Shown piece by piece: positions 1 to 9,128 of a stretch of 64,000 bases of DNA (positions are counted from its first letter, which is position 1; each line of letters begins with the position of its first letter). Location of the stretch: positions 1 to 64,000 of the forward strand of contig NZ_JAAXPW010000008.1 in NCBI RefSeq assembly GCF_012396605.1, in the 5' to 3' direction. The DNA is from Ureibacillus thermosphaericus. Lineage in GTDB: Bacteria; Bacillota; Bacilli; Bacillales_A; Planococcaceae. The translations under genes were made by a program, and so were the position numbers. The notes beneath the pieces are model-generated. The model ran no database searches, was not told the DNA's origin, and saw only the letters and a list, made by a program, of their open reading frames with translations.

Positions 1-124
1 AGAGAACAGCTATTCACGGAAGTTATAAAGACTTGCGTCAATCATCTTAATTGAACCGCCGTATACGGAACCGTACGTACGGTGGTGTGAGAGGACGGGA
101 GTTAATCGCTCCCTCCTACTCGAT
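1..124 (+). ncRNA. 3' end of a group II intron (domains V and VI)
   Basis: Bases 54-87 form a 34-nt domain V-like hairpin: a 9-bp stem (ACCGCCGTA with TACGGTGGT, one G-T pair), a two-base bulge and a TACG/CGTA stem capped by GAAC. Bases 90-118 fit domain VI, with a GGGAG/CTCCC stem and an unpaired A near 118, seven or so bases before the likely 3' splice site at about 124. Frame 3 of bases 1-50 is open up to a TAA and could be the tail of the intron-encoded reverse transcriptase, but too little is visible to prove it. The intron continues beyond the left edge. The intron class is not assigned. Confidence 0.75.
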
Positions 125-260
125 TTTCTAAGAAAGTTCTAATCAATTAAGATTAAGAATAAATAGAAAATATTCATTTGATTATTTTGAAATTTCAATA
201 AAGTATCTATTTACATACCTTGTTCTTATTTTGCAAAATAGAAGTAAAGGAGAGTGAACA

Positions 261-1040
261 ATGGAACTAAATTTACAAGGTAAAGTTGCCGTCGTCACAG
301 GAGCAAGTAAAGGAATTGGTCTACATACTGCACTTCAATTAGTTAAAGAAGGAGCGAATGTTGCCATATGCGCTCGAAACAAATCGTCATTGGAAGAAGC
401 AAAAACAATAATAAAAAAGGAAACGGGAAAAGAAGTGCTTGCCATTGTTGCGGACGTTACTAAAGAAGAGGATTGTAAACGCTTAATTGAAGAAACTGTT
501 AAGCAATTTGGCAAATTAAATATTTTGGTGAATAATGCTGGTACTTCTGCTGCCTATTCTTTTGAAGAAGTAGACACTGAACTTTGGGTTGCTGACTTAA
601 ATTTAAAATTGTTTGGTGCAATTCATTGTTCAAAATATGCACTTCCATATTTAAAGGAATATGGTGGCTCAATCGTAAACGTTACTGCGTCAATCGCTAA
701 AACTCCAAGTGAAAATAGCCTTCCAACTACTGTTAGTCGTTCAGCAGGGTTTGCATTAACAAAAGCAATGAGTAAAGATTTAGGAAAATATAATATTCGA
801 GTTAACACAGTATGTATCGGGCTTATTCGAAGTAGGCAAATTGAAGAAAAATGGAAAAGAGAAATGCCAAATTCTTCATGGGAGGAATATTCTAAAGAAA
901 TTGGAAAATCGATTCCTCTTGGTAGAATTGGCGAAACAGAAGAAGCAGCAAAAGTTATTACATTTCTTGTTTCTGATGCAGCTTCTTATGTAACGGGCAC
1001 TTCCATAAATATTGACGGTGGTTCAGGAGGAACATTATAA
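261..1040 (+). CDS. SDR-family oxidoreductase (FabG-like)
   Basis: A 259-residue classical short-chain dehydrogenase/reductase, probably cytosolic and NAD(P)H-dependent. The N-terminus carries the Rossmann glycine motif TGASKGIG (residues 13-20) and an NNAG motif at about 90. The usual catalytic YxxxK is not obvious: the expected stretch reads TVSRSAGFALTKAMSK, so the Tyr appears replaced and activity needs testing. The C-terminus has the family's NIDGGSGG ending. The start is set by AAAGGAG 8 bases before ATG. The substrate cannot be inferred; 3-oxoacyl-ACP reductase and other alcohol or ketone reductases share this fold. It follows directly on the group II intron. Confidence 0.85.
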   Translation: MELNLQGKVAVVTGASKGIGLHTALQLVKEGANVAICARNKSSLEEAKTIIKKETGKEVLAIVADVTKEEDCKRLIEETVKQFGKLNILVNNAGTSAAYSFEEVDTELWVADLNLKLFGAIHCSKYALPYLKEYGGSIVNVTASIAKTPSENSLPTTVSRSAGFALTKAMSKDLGKYNIRVNTVCIGLIRSRQIEEKWKREMPNSSWEEYSKEIGKSIPLGRIGETEEAAKVITFLVSDAASYVTGTSINIDGGSGGTL

Positions 1041-1113
1041 ACCTTGTTCTAGAGGTAATCACATCATTCATATGAATTAATTAGTAACTTATAGTAGAAA
1101 AGTGGGGAGAAAT

Positions 1114-1704
1114 ATGGGAATGTATGATGAACAATTATCTTATTTAGAAAAGCCAAAATTAGAAGAAATACCACCAGAATTACAAGAATATTTTGAAGAG
1201 AACATCAAAAAGCAAGAAGAAAAATTAGGAGTAGTAAACAACTTATTTAAAGTTTTGCCGTTAAATGCGATTCAATTTAAAGCTTTTTTAGATTTTAAAT
1301 ATTCGTTGTTTAATACGAAAAATACGTATTTAGATTTAATTGATAAAGAAATGATAGGTCTTGTTGTATCATCGGTGAACTGTTGTAACTATTGCTTGAC
1401 AACTCATAGCGATACGTTACGAAGACTAACAAACGATCCAGTTTGGGTAGACACGTTAACGTATAATTACCGCAGTGCAAAATTAACAGAAAAACAAAGA
1501 GCATTATGTGACTACGCTTTCCGTGCAACGAAATATCCAGACGAAATCACAACAAAAGAAGTAGATTTGTTGCGAGAAGTTGGGTTTAACGACCATGAGA
1601 TTTTAGAAGCAGCTTTTGTGGTAGGTTTCTTTAATTACACCAATCGTTGGGTAAGTACAATTGGTGCAATTCCAAATCCTAAACATAATCAAAACAATCG
1701 TTAA
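1114..1704 (+). CDS. AhpD/carboxymuconolactone decarboxylase-family peroxidase-related protein
   Basis: A 196-residue alpha-helical protein with the AhpD-type redox motif: CNYCLTTH at about residues 90-97, i.e. CxxC followed by His after a Glu-rich helix. Members of this family act as alkylhydroperoxidase-like disulfide reductases or as gamma-carboxymuconolactone decarboxylases. The length matches the uncharacterized 'peroxidase-related enzyme' subgroup. The ATG at 1114 is chosen because GGGGAGA lies just upstream; an earlier in-frame GTG at 1102 would overlap that site. A terminator follows immediately, so it is a single-gene unit or shares a transcript with the SDR gene 74 bases upstream. 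Confidence 0.75.
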   Translation: MGMYDEQLSYLEKPKLEEIPPELQEYFEENIKKQEEKLGVVNNLFKVLPLNAIQFKAFLDFKYSLFNTKNTYLDLIDKEMIGLVVSSVNCCNYCLTTHSDTLRRLTNDPVWVDTLTYNYRSAKLTEKQRALCDYAFRATKYPDEITTKEVDLLREVGFNDHEILEAAFVVGFFNYTNRWVSTIGAIPNPKHNQNNR

Positions 1705-1712
1705 TCATTCGT

Positions 1713-1744
1713 AAACCACGTTCAATCAAGAACGTGGTTTTTTG
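1713..1744 (+). terminator. Rho-independent terminator
   Basis: Ten-bp stem AACCACGTTC/GAACGTGGTT with a six-base loop, running into TTTTTT. It ends the transcript of the AhpD-like gene. Confidence 0.9.
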
Positions 1745-1897
1745 GCTCATCGAGCTCTATTAACAAGTTGTGATACTTTTATTGCTTTGTGGTTAACGAA
1801 ATGAAACTTTCCTACTTCTTTAATCGTATGATTACTGTAGAAGTTAGTGTAAACTGTAAATGAAAGAGTAACATACATTGAAGAACGGAGGAAAGCC

Positions 1898-3040
1898 ATG
1901 TCAGAAATGAAAAACCCTTTATTTGAAGATTTAGATGCAAAATTGAAACAAGAAAAACATGAAATTGTTGAAGCTCCTCCTCAGCTTGTAACAGAAGAAG
2001 AAAAGTCACAATTGCGTAAAAGACAGATTGAGTTAAAAAAAGATCCAGCCGTTCGTACTCTTGCTGAAAAAATAGACTGGAAAAATCAAATAGCGGTTTT
2101 AGAATTCGGGAAGGAAACCGCCAATGCCATTTCTAAGTTTTCCGATCGGATGCTTGCTTCCATCAAACAAAGTAAATTAGAAAAATCTAGTGAGCTCATC
2201 AATCATTTAAATAAAATCATGTCTCGTTTTGATCCGGAAGATTTCAAAGAAGAGAAGAAAGGTTTTCTATCTCGTCTGTTTGGAAAGGGAAAAGAGCAAC
2301 TTCAAAAAATATTATCGAAATACGATACAATGAATAAAGAAATTGATGTCATTTATCAAGAAATTACGAAATACGAACAGGAAATGAAAAAAAATACGCT
2401 CGAACTTGAACAAATGTACGAACAAAACCTTGAATATTTTAAAAGTTTAAGCGAACATATCGCAGCGATCGAAGTAAAACTGGAAGATTTAAAACCGGAA
2501 CTTTCTAAATTAGAAATGCGATCAAGTGAAGGTGATCAAGAAGCAATTATGGAGCTCGAATCCTTACAGAGAGCTATCGAATTGTTAGAACAGCGGCGCT
2601 ATGATTTAGAGATGGCACAACAAGTTTCTTTCCAAGCAGCACCGCAAATCCGTTTAATGCAACAAGGCAATAATCATTTGATTGCAAAAATTAATTCCGC
2701 ATTTGTAACAACAATCCCAATTTTTAAACAAGGTTTAATCCATGCAGTAACCATTCAACGTCAAAAATTAGTTTCTGACTCTATGCAAGAGCTAGATAAA
2801 CGTACAAATGAAATGTTGTTGAGAAATGCGGAAAACATTCGTCGTAACAGTGTGGAAATTGCTAGAACTGCAAGCCAACCAAGTATTAAAATTGAAACGA
2901 TAGAAAATACATGGAAAACAATTTTGGCTGGAATTGAAGAAACGAAACAAATTCAAGCGGAAACAATTCAAAGCCGCGAAGAAGGTAGAAAACGAATTGA
3001 ACAGCTTCAACTTGAATATGAAAAGTTAAAGAAGATGTAA
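1898..3040 (+). CDS. TelA/YaaN family (toxic anion resistance) protein
   Basis: A 380-residue soluble, strongly helical protein rich in Glu, Lys and Gln, with coiled-coil character from about residue 130 to the end. The whole length matches the TelA family (B. subtilis YaaN and YceH, plasmid tellurite-resistance KlaA/TelA), including the conserved IDWKNQIAVLEFGKETANAISKFSDRML region near residues 59-88 and the central RLFGKGKEQL linker. Members are often near XpaC or TerD-type stress genes, but here it stands alone. The biochemical role is unknown; 'toxic anion resistance' is a historical label. RBS: ACGGAGGAAAGCC before ATG. Confidence 0.85.
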   Translation: MSEMKNPLFEDLDAKLKQEKHEIVEAPPQLVTEEEKSQLRKRQIELKKDPAVRTLAEKIDWKNQIAVLEFGKETANAISKFSDRMLASIKQSKLEKSSELINHLNKIMSRFDPEDFKEEKKGFLSRLFGKGKEQLQKILSKYDTMNKEIDVIYQEITKYEQEMKKNTLELEQMYEQNLEYFKSLSEHIAAIEVKLEDLKPELSKLEMRSSEGDQEAIMELESLQRAIELLEQRRYDLEMAQQVSFQAAPQIRLMQQGNNHLIAKINSAFVTTIPIFKQGLIHAVTIQRQKLVSDSMQELDKRTNEMLLRNAENIRRNSVEIARTASQPSIKIETIENTWKTILAGIEETKQIQAETIQSREEGRKRIEQLQLEYEKLKKM

Positions 3041-3052
3041 TGAAATAAAAAA

Positions 3053-3104
3053 ACTGCACCTCTTTGCAAGCTTTATGCTGCCTTAATAGGGGTGCAGTCA
3101 TTTA
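3053..3104 (-). terminator. Terminator of cotD (weakly bidirectional)
   Basis: ACTGCACC/GGTGCAGT stem with a long loop. Read leftward it ends in a run of seven T's, so it mainly serves the leftward coat gene; read rightward the T-tract is poor. Confidence 0.7.
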
Positions 3105-3111
3105 TTAGGAT

Positions 3112-3432
3112 TTAATATCCAAATCTTCTTTGTAGAGGGAAGCACCTTGGGTTAGGATTTTCAGGGCTACCACATTGCTGAGATGTTTGATAATATTCAT
3201 TCACTTCTGAATACGTTCTTGGATAATAGTGTTGATGATGATAGATATGTCGATTTACTGTTGTTGTGTGCACTGGATGGAAATGAGGAACTATTGTATT
3301 AAATACATTCGTTTTCACAACTTCTTGAGTTGGTGAAACTTGAGCAGGTGCAATTTGTGTTGGCATTACATTTGGTGGACAACAAATAGGTTGCGGTCTC
3401 ATATGATGATGTTGATGTCTTCTATTAAACAT
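3112..3432 (-). CDS. cotD: CotD-like spore coat protein
   Basis: A 106-residue protein very rich in His, Tyr, Pro and Gln, with paired cysteines (CCPP near residue 18, and two more near the C-terminus). The central block VPHFHPVHTTTVNRHIYHHQ closely matches the conserved core of B. subtilis CotD, an inner spore coat protein made late in the mother cell. It has no signal peptide or membrane segment. The RBS AAGGAGGTGAAAATAA is ideal. The gene indicates a spore-forming host and is transcribed alone. Confidence 0.85.
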   Translation of the reverse strand: MFNRRHQHHHMRPQPICCPPNVMPTQIAPAQVSPTQEVVKTNVFNTIVPHFHPVHTTTVNRHIYHHQHYYPRTYSEVNEYYQTSQQCGSPENPNPRCFPLQRRFGY

Positions 3433-3735
3433 TTATTTTCACCTCCTTAATAGTTATTTATTCATCCATAACATATGGAAGATTTAAAAAATAAACTAGA
3501 TTAATACCTATGATGAACAAATAAAATTTTGAAATAAAAAATTATATTTATTATTAGAGAGCTAGTTTGAAAGAGGTTTAAAATTTTCTTCTTTGCTAAT
3601 TTTGATGGATAGAAGTTATTATTATGACATAGTGCAGCATACTTCAGCTATTTATGTTGATTGAATTAGAATTTCATTGTACAATCAAATCATAGTAATC
3701 CAATAAGAAATATAAGGAAAAAGGGTTGATCCTCT
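3433..3735. other. Intergenic region, AT-rich, promoters only
   Basis: This 303-base divergent intergenic region lies between leftward cotD and a rightward esterase. It must hold the cotD promoter and an esterase promoter. I see no repeat, RNA structure or further ORF with a ribosome binding site. Confidence 0.5.
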
Positions 3736-4677
3736 ATGTCCACCTTATTACCAAACACTATCCGTTATTTAAATGAAACGAATCGCCAAGTTCCGTTATA
3801 CACAATGAATCCAATTGAAGAAAGATCTAGAAGGGAAAAATTTTTAAGAACAAAATGTACTGAGGGTTTAAGCAATGTAACGAAAAAAGATGTTTCAATT
3901 ACGGTTAGAGATGGTCATTCAATCACGTTACGAATCTACACACCGAAAGGGAAAGGGCCATTTCCAATTATTGTTTACTATCATGGAGGAGGATGGGTGT
4001 TAAATAGCATTGAAACGTGCAATGAAACCTGTGAATTGTTAGCAGAAATAACGAAATCAATTGTGGTTTCAGTCAATTATCGTTTAGCTCCTGAATTTAA
4101 ATTTCCAACGCCCGTTTTTGATGCTTATGATGCTTTTCTTTGGACAGTTGAAAATAAAAAATTTTTGAATGGAACCAATCAAATTTTAGTAGCAGGAGAT
4201 AGTGCCGGAGGAAATTTAGCAACTGTCGTCACTTTATTAAACAGAGATTTACAAGGTTCTACAATTCATGCTCAAGTATTATTATATCCTGTAACAGATT
4301 TGACGTTCAGCACTGCATCCTATGAAGAATTTGCAGTTGGATATGGTCTTTTAAAAGAAGATATGGCGTGGTTTAAACAACATTATTTAAACAATGAAGA
4401 TGAAACATATCACCAATATGTCTCTCCATTACTAGCTAAGGACTTGACGAACTTGCCCTCCGCTTTTATTATTGTTGCCGAAAATGATGTATTGAGAGAT
4501 GAAGGGATTGCTTATGCAAAGAAATTGGAGGATTCAGGGGGAAAAGTCAAATTAAGAATTGCTCAGGGACTTGTGCATAGTTATTTCACAAAAAATGAAT
4601 ATTTCCAAAGTCAAATAAAGGAAACAATTAATGAAATTCAGCTCTTCATTTCATCACTTAGTTCACTAAATGAATAA
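3736..4677 (+). CDS. Alpha/beta hydrolase, HSL-type esterase/lipase
   Basis: A 313-residue carboxylesterase of the hormone-sensitive lipase group (family IV). Visible hallmarks in order: the oxyanion-hole motif HGGGW near residue 84, the nucleophile elbow GDSAGGN with Ser near 156, an acidic residue in ENDVLRDEG near 252, and the catalytic His in VHSYF near 283. No signal peptide is present, so it acts in the cytosol, probably on short-chain acyl esters. It is monocistronic, followed directly by a terminator. Confidence 0.9.
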   Translation: MSTLLPNTIRYLNETNRQVPLYTMNPIEERSRREKFLRTKCTEGLSNVTKKDVSITVRDGHSITLRIYTPKGKGPFPIIVYYHGGGWVLNSIETCNETCELLAEITKSIVVSVNYRLAPEFKFPTPVFDAYDAFLWTVENKKFLNGTNQILVAGDSAGGNLATVVTLLNRDLQGSTIHAQVLLYPVTDLTFSTASYEEFAVGYGLLKEDMAWFKQHYLNNEDETYHQYVSPLLAKDLTNLPSAFIIVAENDVLRDEGIAYAKKLEDSGGKVKLRIAQGLVHSYFTKNEYFQSQIKETINEIQLFISSLSSLNE

Positions 4678-4687
4678 ACACTTCACG

Positions 4688-4718
4688 ATGACTAACTGAA
4701 TAAAGTTAGTCATTTTTT
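4688..4718 (+). terminator. Rho-independent terminator
   Basis: ATGACTAACT/AGTTAGTCAT stem with a six-base loop followed by a T-run, just after the esterase gene. Confidence 0.9.
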
Positions 4719-4875
4719 ACTTTTTAAATTTATCAACTATACAGAAACGTTATTAATAAGCTATTCCCTCGAGATAACGAATTGTATTCGTATGATATTA
4801 CATTTACTTCATTATTTTCCATCGCTATAATTTGTATGTAAGTTAATTCATATCATTGAAAGGTTGATTATCAAT

Positions 4876-5778
4876 ATGTTTGAAGAAAGAAAAGGCATGA
4901 TTAGTGCCATGGCAGCGTATATCATTTGGGGATTCTTTCCTGTTTATTGGAAGTTATTAGAACACGTCAATAGCATTGAAATATTATTAAATCGTATTAT
5001 TTGGTCGTTTATTTTTACAACTATTTTTATATTTATCATTGGTCAAAAAAGTAAACTTATTGAAGATTTAAAATGGTTATGGCAGGAAAAAAAGACATTT
5101 TTCTTACTTTTACTAGCATCCTTTGTCATTTCATGTAACTGGTTCCTATATATTTGGGCAGTAACAAATGAACATGTAGTCGAAACAAGCTTAGGATATT
5201 ATATAAATCCATTAATCACCGTATTGTTTGGCCTATTCCTTTTTAAAGAGCAATTGTCTAAAGCTCAAATCGTAGCTGTTTTTATAGCATTTATCGGAGT
5301 GGCATTGATGACAATTCGTTACGGGAAAATCCCTTGGGTTGCATTGGGGCTTGCTTGTTCATTTGCCGTTTACGGTGCATTAAAGAAAAAAATTCAGCTC
5401 GATGCAACAAGGGGATTAGCAATTGAAACATTGTTTATTTTACCTTTCGCACTAGTTTATTACGGTTTTCTTATGTTTACTAACAATACGTCATTTTTGC
5501 AATTCGATTGGAAAACAGATGTTTTTCTTATGTTAGGGGGATTGGTAACTGCTTACCCATTGATTTTATTTGCTAAAGGGGCTCAAGCTTTACCACAATC
5601 TATATTAGGCTTCATCCAGTACTTTTCTCCAACTATTATTTTAATTTTGGGAACCGTTGTATATAAAGAACCCTTTACAAACATAGAGTTGATTTCTTTC
5701 GGTTTTATATGGCTAGCTATATTGCTCTTTAGTTTATCTACGGTTTTGGAAAATCGAAAAAAACGTAAGTTTGCGTAA
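4876..5778 (+). CDS. rarD: RarD protein, EamA/DMT-superfamily transporter
   Basis: A 300-residue integral membrane protein with about ten hydrophobic segments in two EamA-type halves. The N-terminal AYIIWGFFPVYWKLL, the central NWFLYIWAVTNEHVVETSLGYYINPL and the C-terminal LGFIQYFSPTIILILG are typical of the RarD (chloramphenicol-sensitive) family. Members are drug/metabolite-type permeases whose substrates are mostly unknown. ATG at 4876 is chosen over a TTG 12 bases upstream that abuts the AAAGG ribosome site. Single-gene unit. Confidence 0.9.
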   Translation: MFEERKGMISAMAAYIIWGFFPVYWKLLEHVNSIEILLNRIIWSFIFTTIFIFIIGQKSKLIEDLKWLWQEKKTFFLLLLASFVISCNWFLYIWAVTNEHVVETSLGYYINPLITVLFGLFLFKEQLSKAQIVAVFIAFIGVALMTIRYGKIPWVALGLACSFAVYGALKKKIQLDATRGLAIETLFILPFALVYYGFLMFTNNTSFLQFDWKTDVFLMLGGLVTAYPLILFAKGAQALPQSILGFIQYFSPTIILILGTVVYKEPFTNIELISFGFIWLAILLFSLSTVLENRKKRKFA

Positions 5779-5876
5779 AAGGAATTATTTAGTTTTTATC
5801 GAATTACCATAATGAAGCGTAGATTGGGAATATTTCGATTTTTTTGTTTTTTTAGCTATTGGGAGGGGATTGGTTC

Positions 5877-6509
5877 ATGTTCATTAAAGTTGGGGATCGA
5901 GAATATCCTTTTCATCGCATTCGAATTGAACTGATTGAAACCGGCATTCAGGAACTATTTCGTTTGTTTGATAAAAAAACAATTCGTGAACTACTTCAAC
6001 ATAGACGATATGAACATTTAAAAGAAAAGGTTATCAAGGAATATACTGAACTTTTAGATGTTCCGGCTGGAATCGCTATTTATCAGATGAAAAAAAATCA
6101 TGACCTCTTTTACAAAGAATTTTTAAATAAATATGGAGATTTAACTTATTGCCAATTTATTGTTAAAGGCAACGATTCTTTGCTAAGTAAAAAAGGTGTT
6201 TATTTAGTGATTAAGAACGATGAACTAGTTTTTGCAGGGATTTGTAACAATACATTTAAATTAAGATTTAATCAACATATTGGAAATATCTCTCCTAAGT
6301 CGTGCTTTCGAGATGGCACTGCAACTCATTGTCATATTAATGCCAATATTGCTGAACATATAAGAAAATCTACTATTTATTTTCAAATATGTCCGTTAAC
6401 TGATTTAAAGGAAATGAAGCGATTGAAAAATTGGATCATCGATCGTTTTGAACCTCAATGGAACTTAAGATTTGGAAGCGATGTAAATTATTCTTATAAT
6501 AATAAATAA
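5877..6509 (+). CDS. GIY-YIG-like nuclease-domain protein
   Basis: A 210-residue protein with a helical, charged N-terminal half (to about residue 100) and a C-terminal GIY-YIG-like domain. The domain shows KGVYLVI for the GIY strand, VFAGIC for the YIG strand, a following Arg in LRFNQHI, and a late acidic RFEPQWNLR where the family keeps its metal-binding Glu. The motif is degenerate, so nuclease activity is an inference. The family covers UvrC-like, homing and restriction enzymes plus many orphans. Start ATG 5877 is preceded by GGGAGGGG; no neighbour suggests a pathway. Confidence 0.55.
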   Translation: MFIKVGDREYPFHRIRIELIETGIQELFRLFDKKTIRELLQHRRYEHLKEKVIKEYTELLDVPAGIAIYQMKKNHDLFYKEFLNKYGDLTYCQFIVKGNDSLLSKKGVYLVIKNDELVFAGICNNTFKLRFNQHIGNISPKSCFRDGTATHCHINANIAEHIRKSTIYFQICPLTDLKEMKRLKNWIIDRFEPQWNLRFGSDVNYSYNNK

Positions 6510-6665
6510 ACAAAATTTTTTCAGCATATATTATTTATTAATAATCATTAACGATGCATCAACATCATGTATTATTATTTGTTAATAATTTTTCAATTTT
6601 TAAATTAGTACTTTTTAAGCAACATTTGATATGATAGAAACATCAATTGCTAAGGAGAGACAAAG

Positions 6666-7382
6666 ATGGCAACAAATATTAATATATTATTTGCCTTTGG
6701 TGCAGGATTTTTAAGCTTCATATCTCCATGCACATTGCCGTTGTATCCCGCATTTTTATCGTACATAACAGGTATGAGTTATGATGAAATTAAAAATGAT
6801 AAAGGCATGCTGCAAAAAAGAGCAATTCTTCATACGCTCTTTTTCTTACTAGGATTTTCAATTATTTTCGTCGTTCTAGGTTTTGGTGCAAGATTATTAT
6901 CAATTGAAAACTTTTTTATTAATTATCAAGATTTAATACGCCAAATTGGTGCTATATTAATTGTTCTTTTCGGACTAATGATCGTTGGATGGCTAAATAT
7001 CGACTTTTTAATGAAAGATCGAAAAATACAATTTAAAAATAGACCTTCAGGCTACTTAGGTTCATCATTGATTGGCCTTGCCTTTGCTGCGGGATGGACA
7101 CCATGTACTGGACCGATTTTGGCAGCAATTTTTGCTCTTGCTATGACAAATCCAAATTCGGCAATGGGGTACATGATTGCTTATGTTTTAGGTTTTTCAA
7201 TTCCGTTTTTTATTCTATCATTCTTCATTTCAAGAATTGGTTGGCTACGAAAATATAGCAATAAAATTGTAAAAATCGGTGGCTACGTAATGATCGCTGT
7301 TGGAATATTATTATTCTTCGATGGCATGAATATAATTATTAGAATTTTATCGCCTATATTTGACGGTTTCACTGGTTTCTAG
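6666..7382 (+). CDS. ccdA: Cytochrome c biogenesis protein CcdA
   Basis: A 238-residue polytopic membrane protein with about six transmembrane segments. It carries the two conserved redox-active cysteine motifs of CcdA/DsbD-type transporters: [16 protein letters not shown] near residue 18-33 and [12 protein letters not shown] near 143-154. It passes reducing equivalents from cytosolic thioredoxin across the membrane for cytochrome c maturation and, in Bacillus, spore formation. It heads the conserved ccdA-yneI-yneJ cluster known from B. subtilis. RBS AAGGAGAG before ATG. Confidence 0.95.
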   Translation: MATNINILFAFGAGFLSFISPCTLPLYPAFLSYITGMSYDEIKNDKGMLQKRAILHTLFFLLGFSIIFVVLGFGARLLSIENFFINYQDLIRQIGAILIVLFGLMIVGWLNIDFLMKDRKIQFKNRPSGYLGSSLIGLAFAAGWTPCTGPILAAIFALAMTNPNSAMGYMIAYVLGFSIPFFILSFFISRIGWLRKYSNKIVKIGGYVMIAVGILLFFDGMNIIIRILSPIFDGFTGF

Positions 7383-7411
7383 AATGCTGATGAAATAAAG
7401 GAGATTTGTCA

Positions 7412-7783
7412 ATGCCTTCTGTATTAATTGTGGATGACGCATTATTTATGAGAACAACAGTAAGAAAACTATTTGTTGAATGGGGTTTTGATGTAGTAGG
7501 AGAGGCCACTAACGGTGAAGAAGCCGTAAAACTATTTCACCTCCATCAACCGGACTTAGTGACAATGGATGTGACGATGCCCATCATGTCTGGTATTGAA
7601 GCATCTAGAGAAATTCTAAGTAACTTTCCAAACGCTAACATTATTATGGTTACCGCATTAGGACAACAACGCTTGATTGTTGAAGCCCTTGAAATAGGGG
7701 TAAAAGATTTTATTACCAAACCATTCGATGCAGCACAATTAAAAATGATTGTTAATAAAGTCTTAGATACATATGAATTATAA
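7412..7783 (+). CDS. yneI: CheY-like response regulator YneI
   Basis: A 123-residue stand-alone receiver domain. It has the acidic pair in IVDDALFMR (residues 8-9), the phospho-acceptor Asp in VTMDVTMP near 53, a Thr/Ser in VTAL near 82 and the Lys in TKPFD near 104. There is no output domain, so it acts through protein contacts. Its place directly after ccdA is as in B. subtilis, where the gene is yneI. ATG 7412 is chosen because AAGGAG lies 8 bases upstream. Confidence 0.9.
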   Translation: MPSVLIVDDALFMRTTVRKLFVEWGFDVVGEATNGEEAVKLFHLHQPDLVTMDVTMPIMSGIEASREILSNFPNANIIMVTALGQQRLIVEALEIGVKDFITKPFDAAQLKMIVNKVLDTYEL

Positions 7784-7806
7784 TAATGTGGTATTATTAT
7801 GAAGGT

Positions 7807-7837
7807 ACTGCCTGAATGTTAACAGGCAGTTTTTTTA
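7807..7837 (+). terminator. Terminator between yneI and yneJ
   Basis: ACTGCCTG/ACAGGCAGT hairpin followed by seven T's. It would stop or attenuate ccdA-yneI transcripts before yneJ. Confidence 0.85.
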
Positions 7838-7879
7838 AGCAAATGTGTTGAAGTTGTAATTTCTTCGAGGAGGGATTAT

Positions 7880-8371
7880 ATGTTTGAAGCAATACCTTCT
7901 CGCTATATCATTATTGCGAGTACGTTAATGGCAATATTTATGGGTACTTTCATCATGATGATGAGATTGCGTTCGCAAAAGAAACCGGTTAATGCAAAAA
8001 AAATCCTTATACCGCCCATTGCTATGTCTACGGGTGCATTAATGTTTATATTCGAGGAGTTCCGTGTACCTCCTCTTCAAATATTGGAAGCTGTTATAGT
8101 AGGAATTATTTTTTCTATTGTTTTAATTACAACTTCCAAATTTGAAATTCGTAACAATGAAATTTATATGAAACGCTCCAAAGCATTTTTTATTATTTTG
8201 GTAAGCTTGTTATTGATACGAATTGCTGGAAAAATTGTATTAACCGATTCTTTTGATCCTGGAGAATTAGCGGGCATGTTTTGGATACTTGCCTTTGCCA
8301 TGCTCTGGCCATGGCGCATTGCCATGTTCATTCAGTATAAGAAAATCGAAAAATCAAACTTAGTAAATTAA
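7880..8371 (+). CDS. yneJ: CcdC/YneJ-family membrane protein
   Basis: A 163-residue membrane protein with four to five hydrophobic segments, matching YneJ (CcdC), the third gene of the B. subtilis ccdA cluster. The N-terminus reads as a membrane segment followed by MRLRSQKKPV, and the C-terminus ends in a basic tail. Its function is not established. Ribosome site GAGGAGGGATTAT precedes ATG. A terminator separates it from yneI, so it may have its own promoter. Confidence 0.85.
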   Translation: MFEAIPSRYIIIASTLMAIFMGTFIMMMRLRSQKKPVNAKKILIPPIAMSTGALMFIFEEFRVPPLQILEAVIVGIIFSIVLITTSKFEIRNNEIYMKRSKAFFIILVSLLLIRIAGKIVLTDSFDPGELAGMFWILAFAMLWPWRIAMFIQYKKIEKSNLVN

Positions 8372-8379
8372 GTAATAGG

Positions 8380-8487
8380 AAAGGGACCCTTTAGAACGAG
8401 AAGGCTCGTTTCGGATCCTTAGAAAGCGTTTCGGAACGGAAATCAATAAAAACATCATTTTCTCTTTTGAGAAAATGATGTTTTTTA
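8380..8487 (+). terminator. Two hairpins ending in a strong terminator
   Basis: Bases 8450-8483 form a 15-bp AT-rich stem (AAACATCATTTTCTC) ending in a T-run, a clear terminator for yneJ and possibly bidirectional. A smaller structure, AACGAG/CTCGTT inside flanking complementary bases, lies at 8380-8421 and has no known role. Confidence 0.8.
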
Positions 8488-8572
8488 GTTTGGTTCCAGC
8501 TCATTTTTATACTTCATTATTTGTTCAAAGTTTATTGATGGTTTGTACTATAATAAGGGTATTAAATATCCA

Positions 8573-9019
8573 TCATTTTTTGCTTTCCGCAAAATATTTT
8601 TCATAAGGCGTTACATCAATATTCATTTCAGCTAATTTTTTTCGCAAAAACTTGTGATCTCTTTTTGGAGTTGCAATAATATAGCCTCGAATAATTAATT
8701 CTTGCGTAATGGTTTTGGCATGCTCTTTTAATGCAAGTTCGCCAATTTTTCCAGCAATCGACTCCTTAGCTTGCTGTCTAAATAATTCGGGAACTGGACT
8801 AACAAGTTCATTTAACAATTGCTTTGATTCGTCATTCCATAAATGCAGAGTCTTCTTGATATAGTAATCTTGCCAATCTAAATCTGATTTTCCATCCTTT
8901 TTTGGCAATGATTTTAAAAACTTTCGGAACATAAAAAACCCGCCAATGGCCATTAATACAACCATTACAAAACTCCAAAAAACGAGAAACCACATTAACC
9001 AACCTTCCAATTTGTTCAC
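8573..9019 (-). CDS. yneK: DUF2621 membrane-anchored protein YneK
   Basis: A 148-residue protein with one N-terminal membrane span (about residues 7-30) and a basic cytosolic part rich in Lys, ending near MNIDVTPYEKYF. It matches the DUF2621/YneK family, and its position after yneJ in opposite orientation mirrors B. subtilis. The C-terminal region could bind nucleic acid or protein, but no function is known. The start is a GTG preceded by a GAGGAAAAAGAG purine stretch; this choice is moderately secure. Confidence 0.85.
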   Translation of the reverse strand: MNKLEGWLMWFLVFWSFVMVVLMAIGGFFMFRKFLKSLPKKDGKSDLDWQDYYIKKTLHLWNDESKQLLNELVSPVPELFRQQAKESIAGKIGELALKEHAKTITQELIIRGYIIATPKRDHKFLRKKLAEMNIDVTPYEKYFAESKK

Positions 9020-9128
9020 CTCTTTTTCCTCTCTAAAACATTATAACAAGGTAAAAAATTTTTTCATTAAGGTTGTCTCTATTTTTTTATGAATTCGATA
9101 TATGGATAAGTGAAAGGGGGGATAAGTA

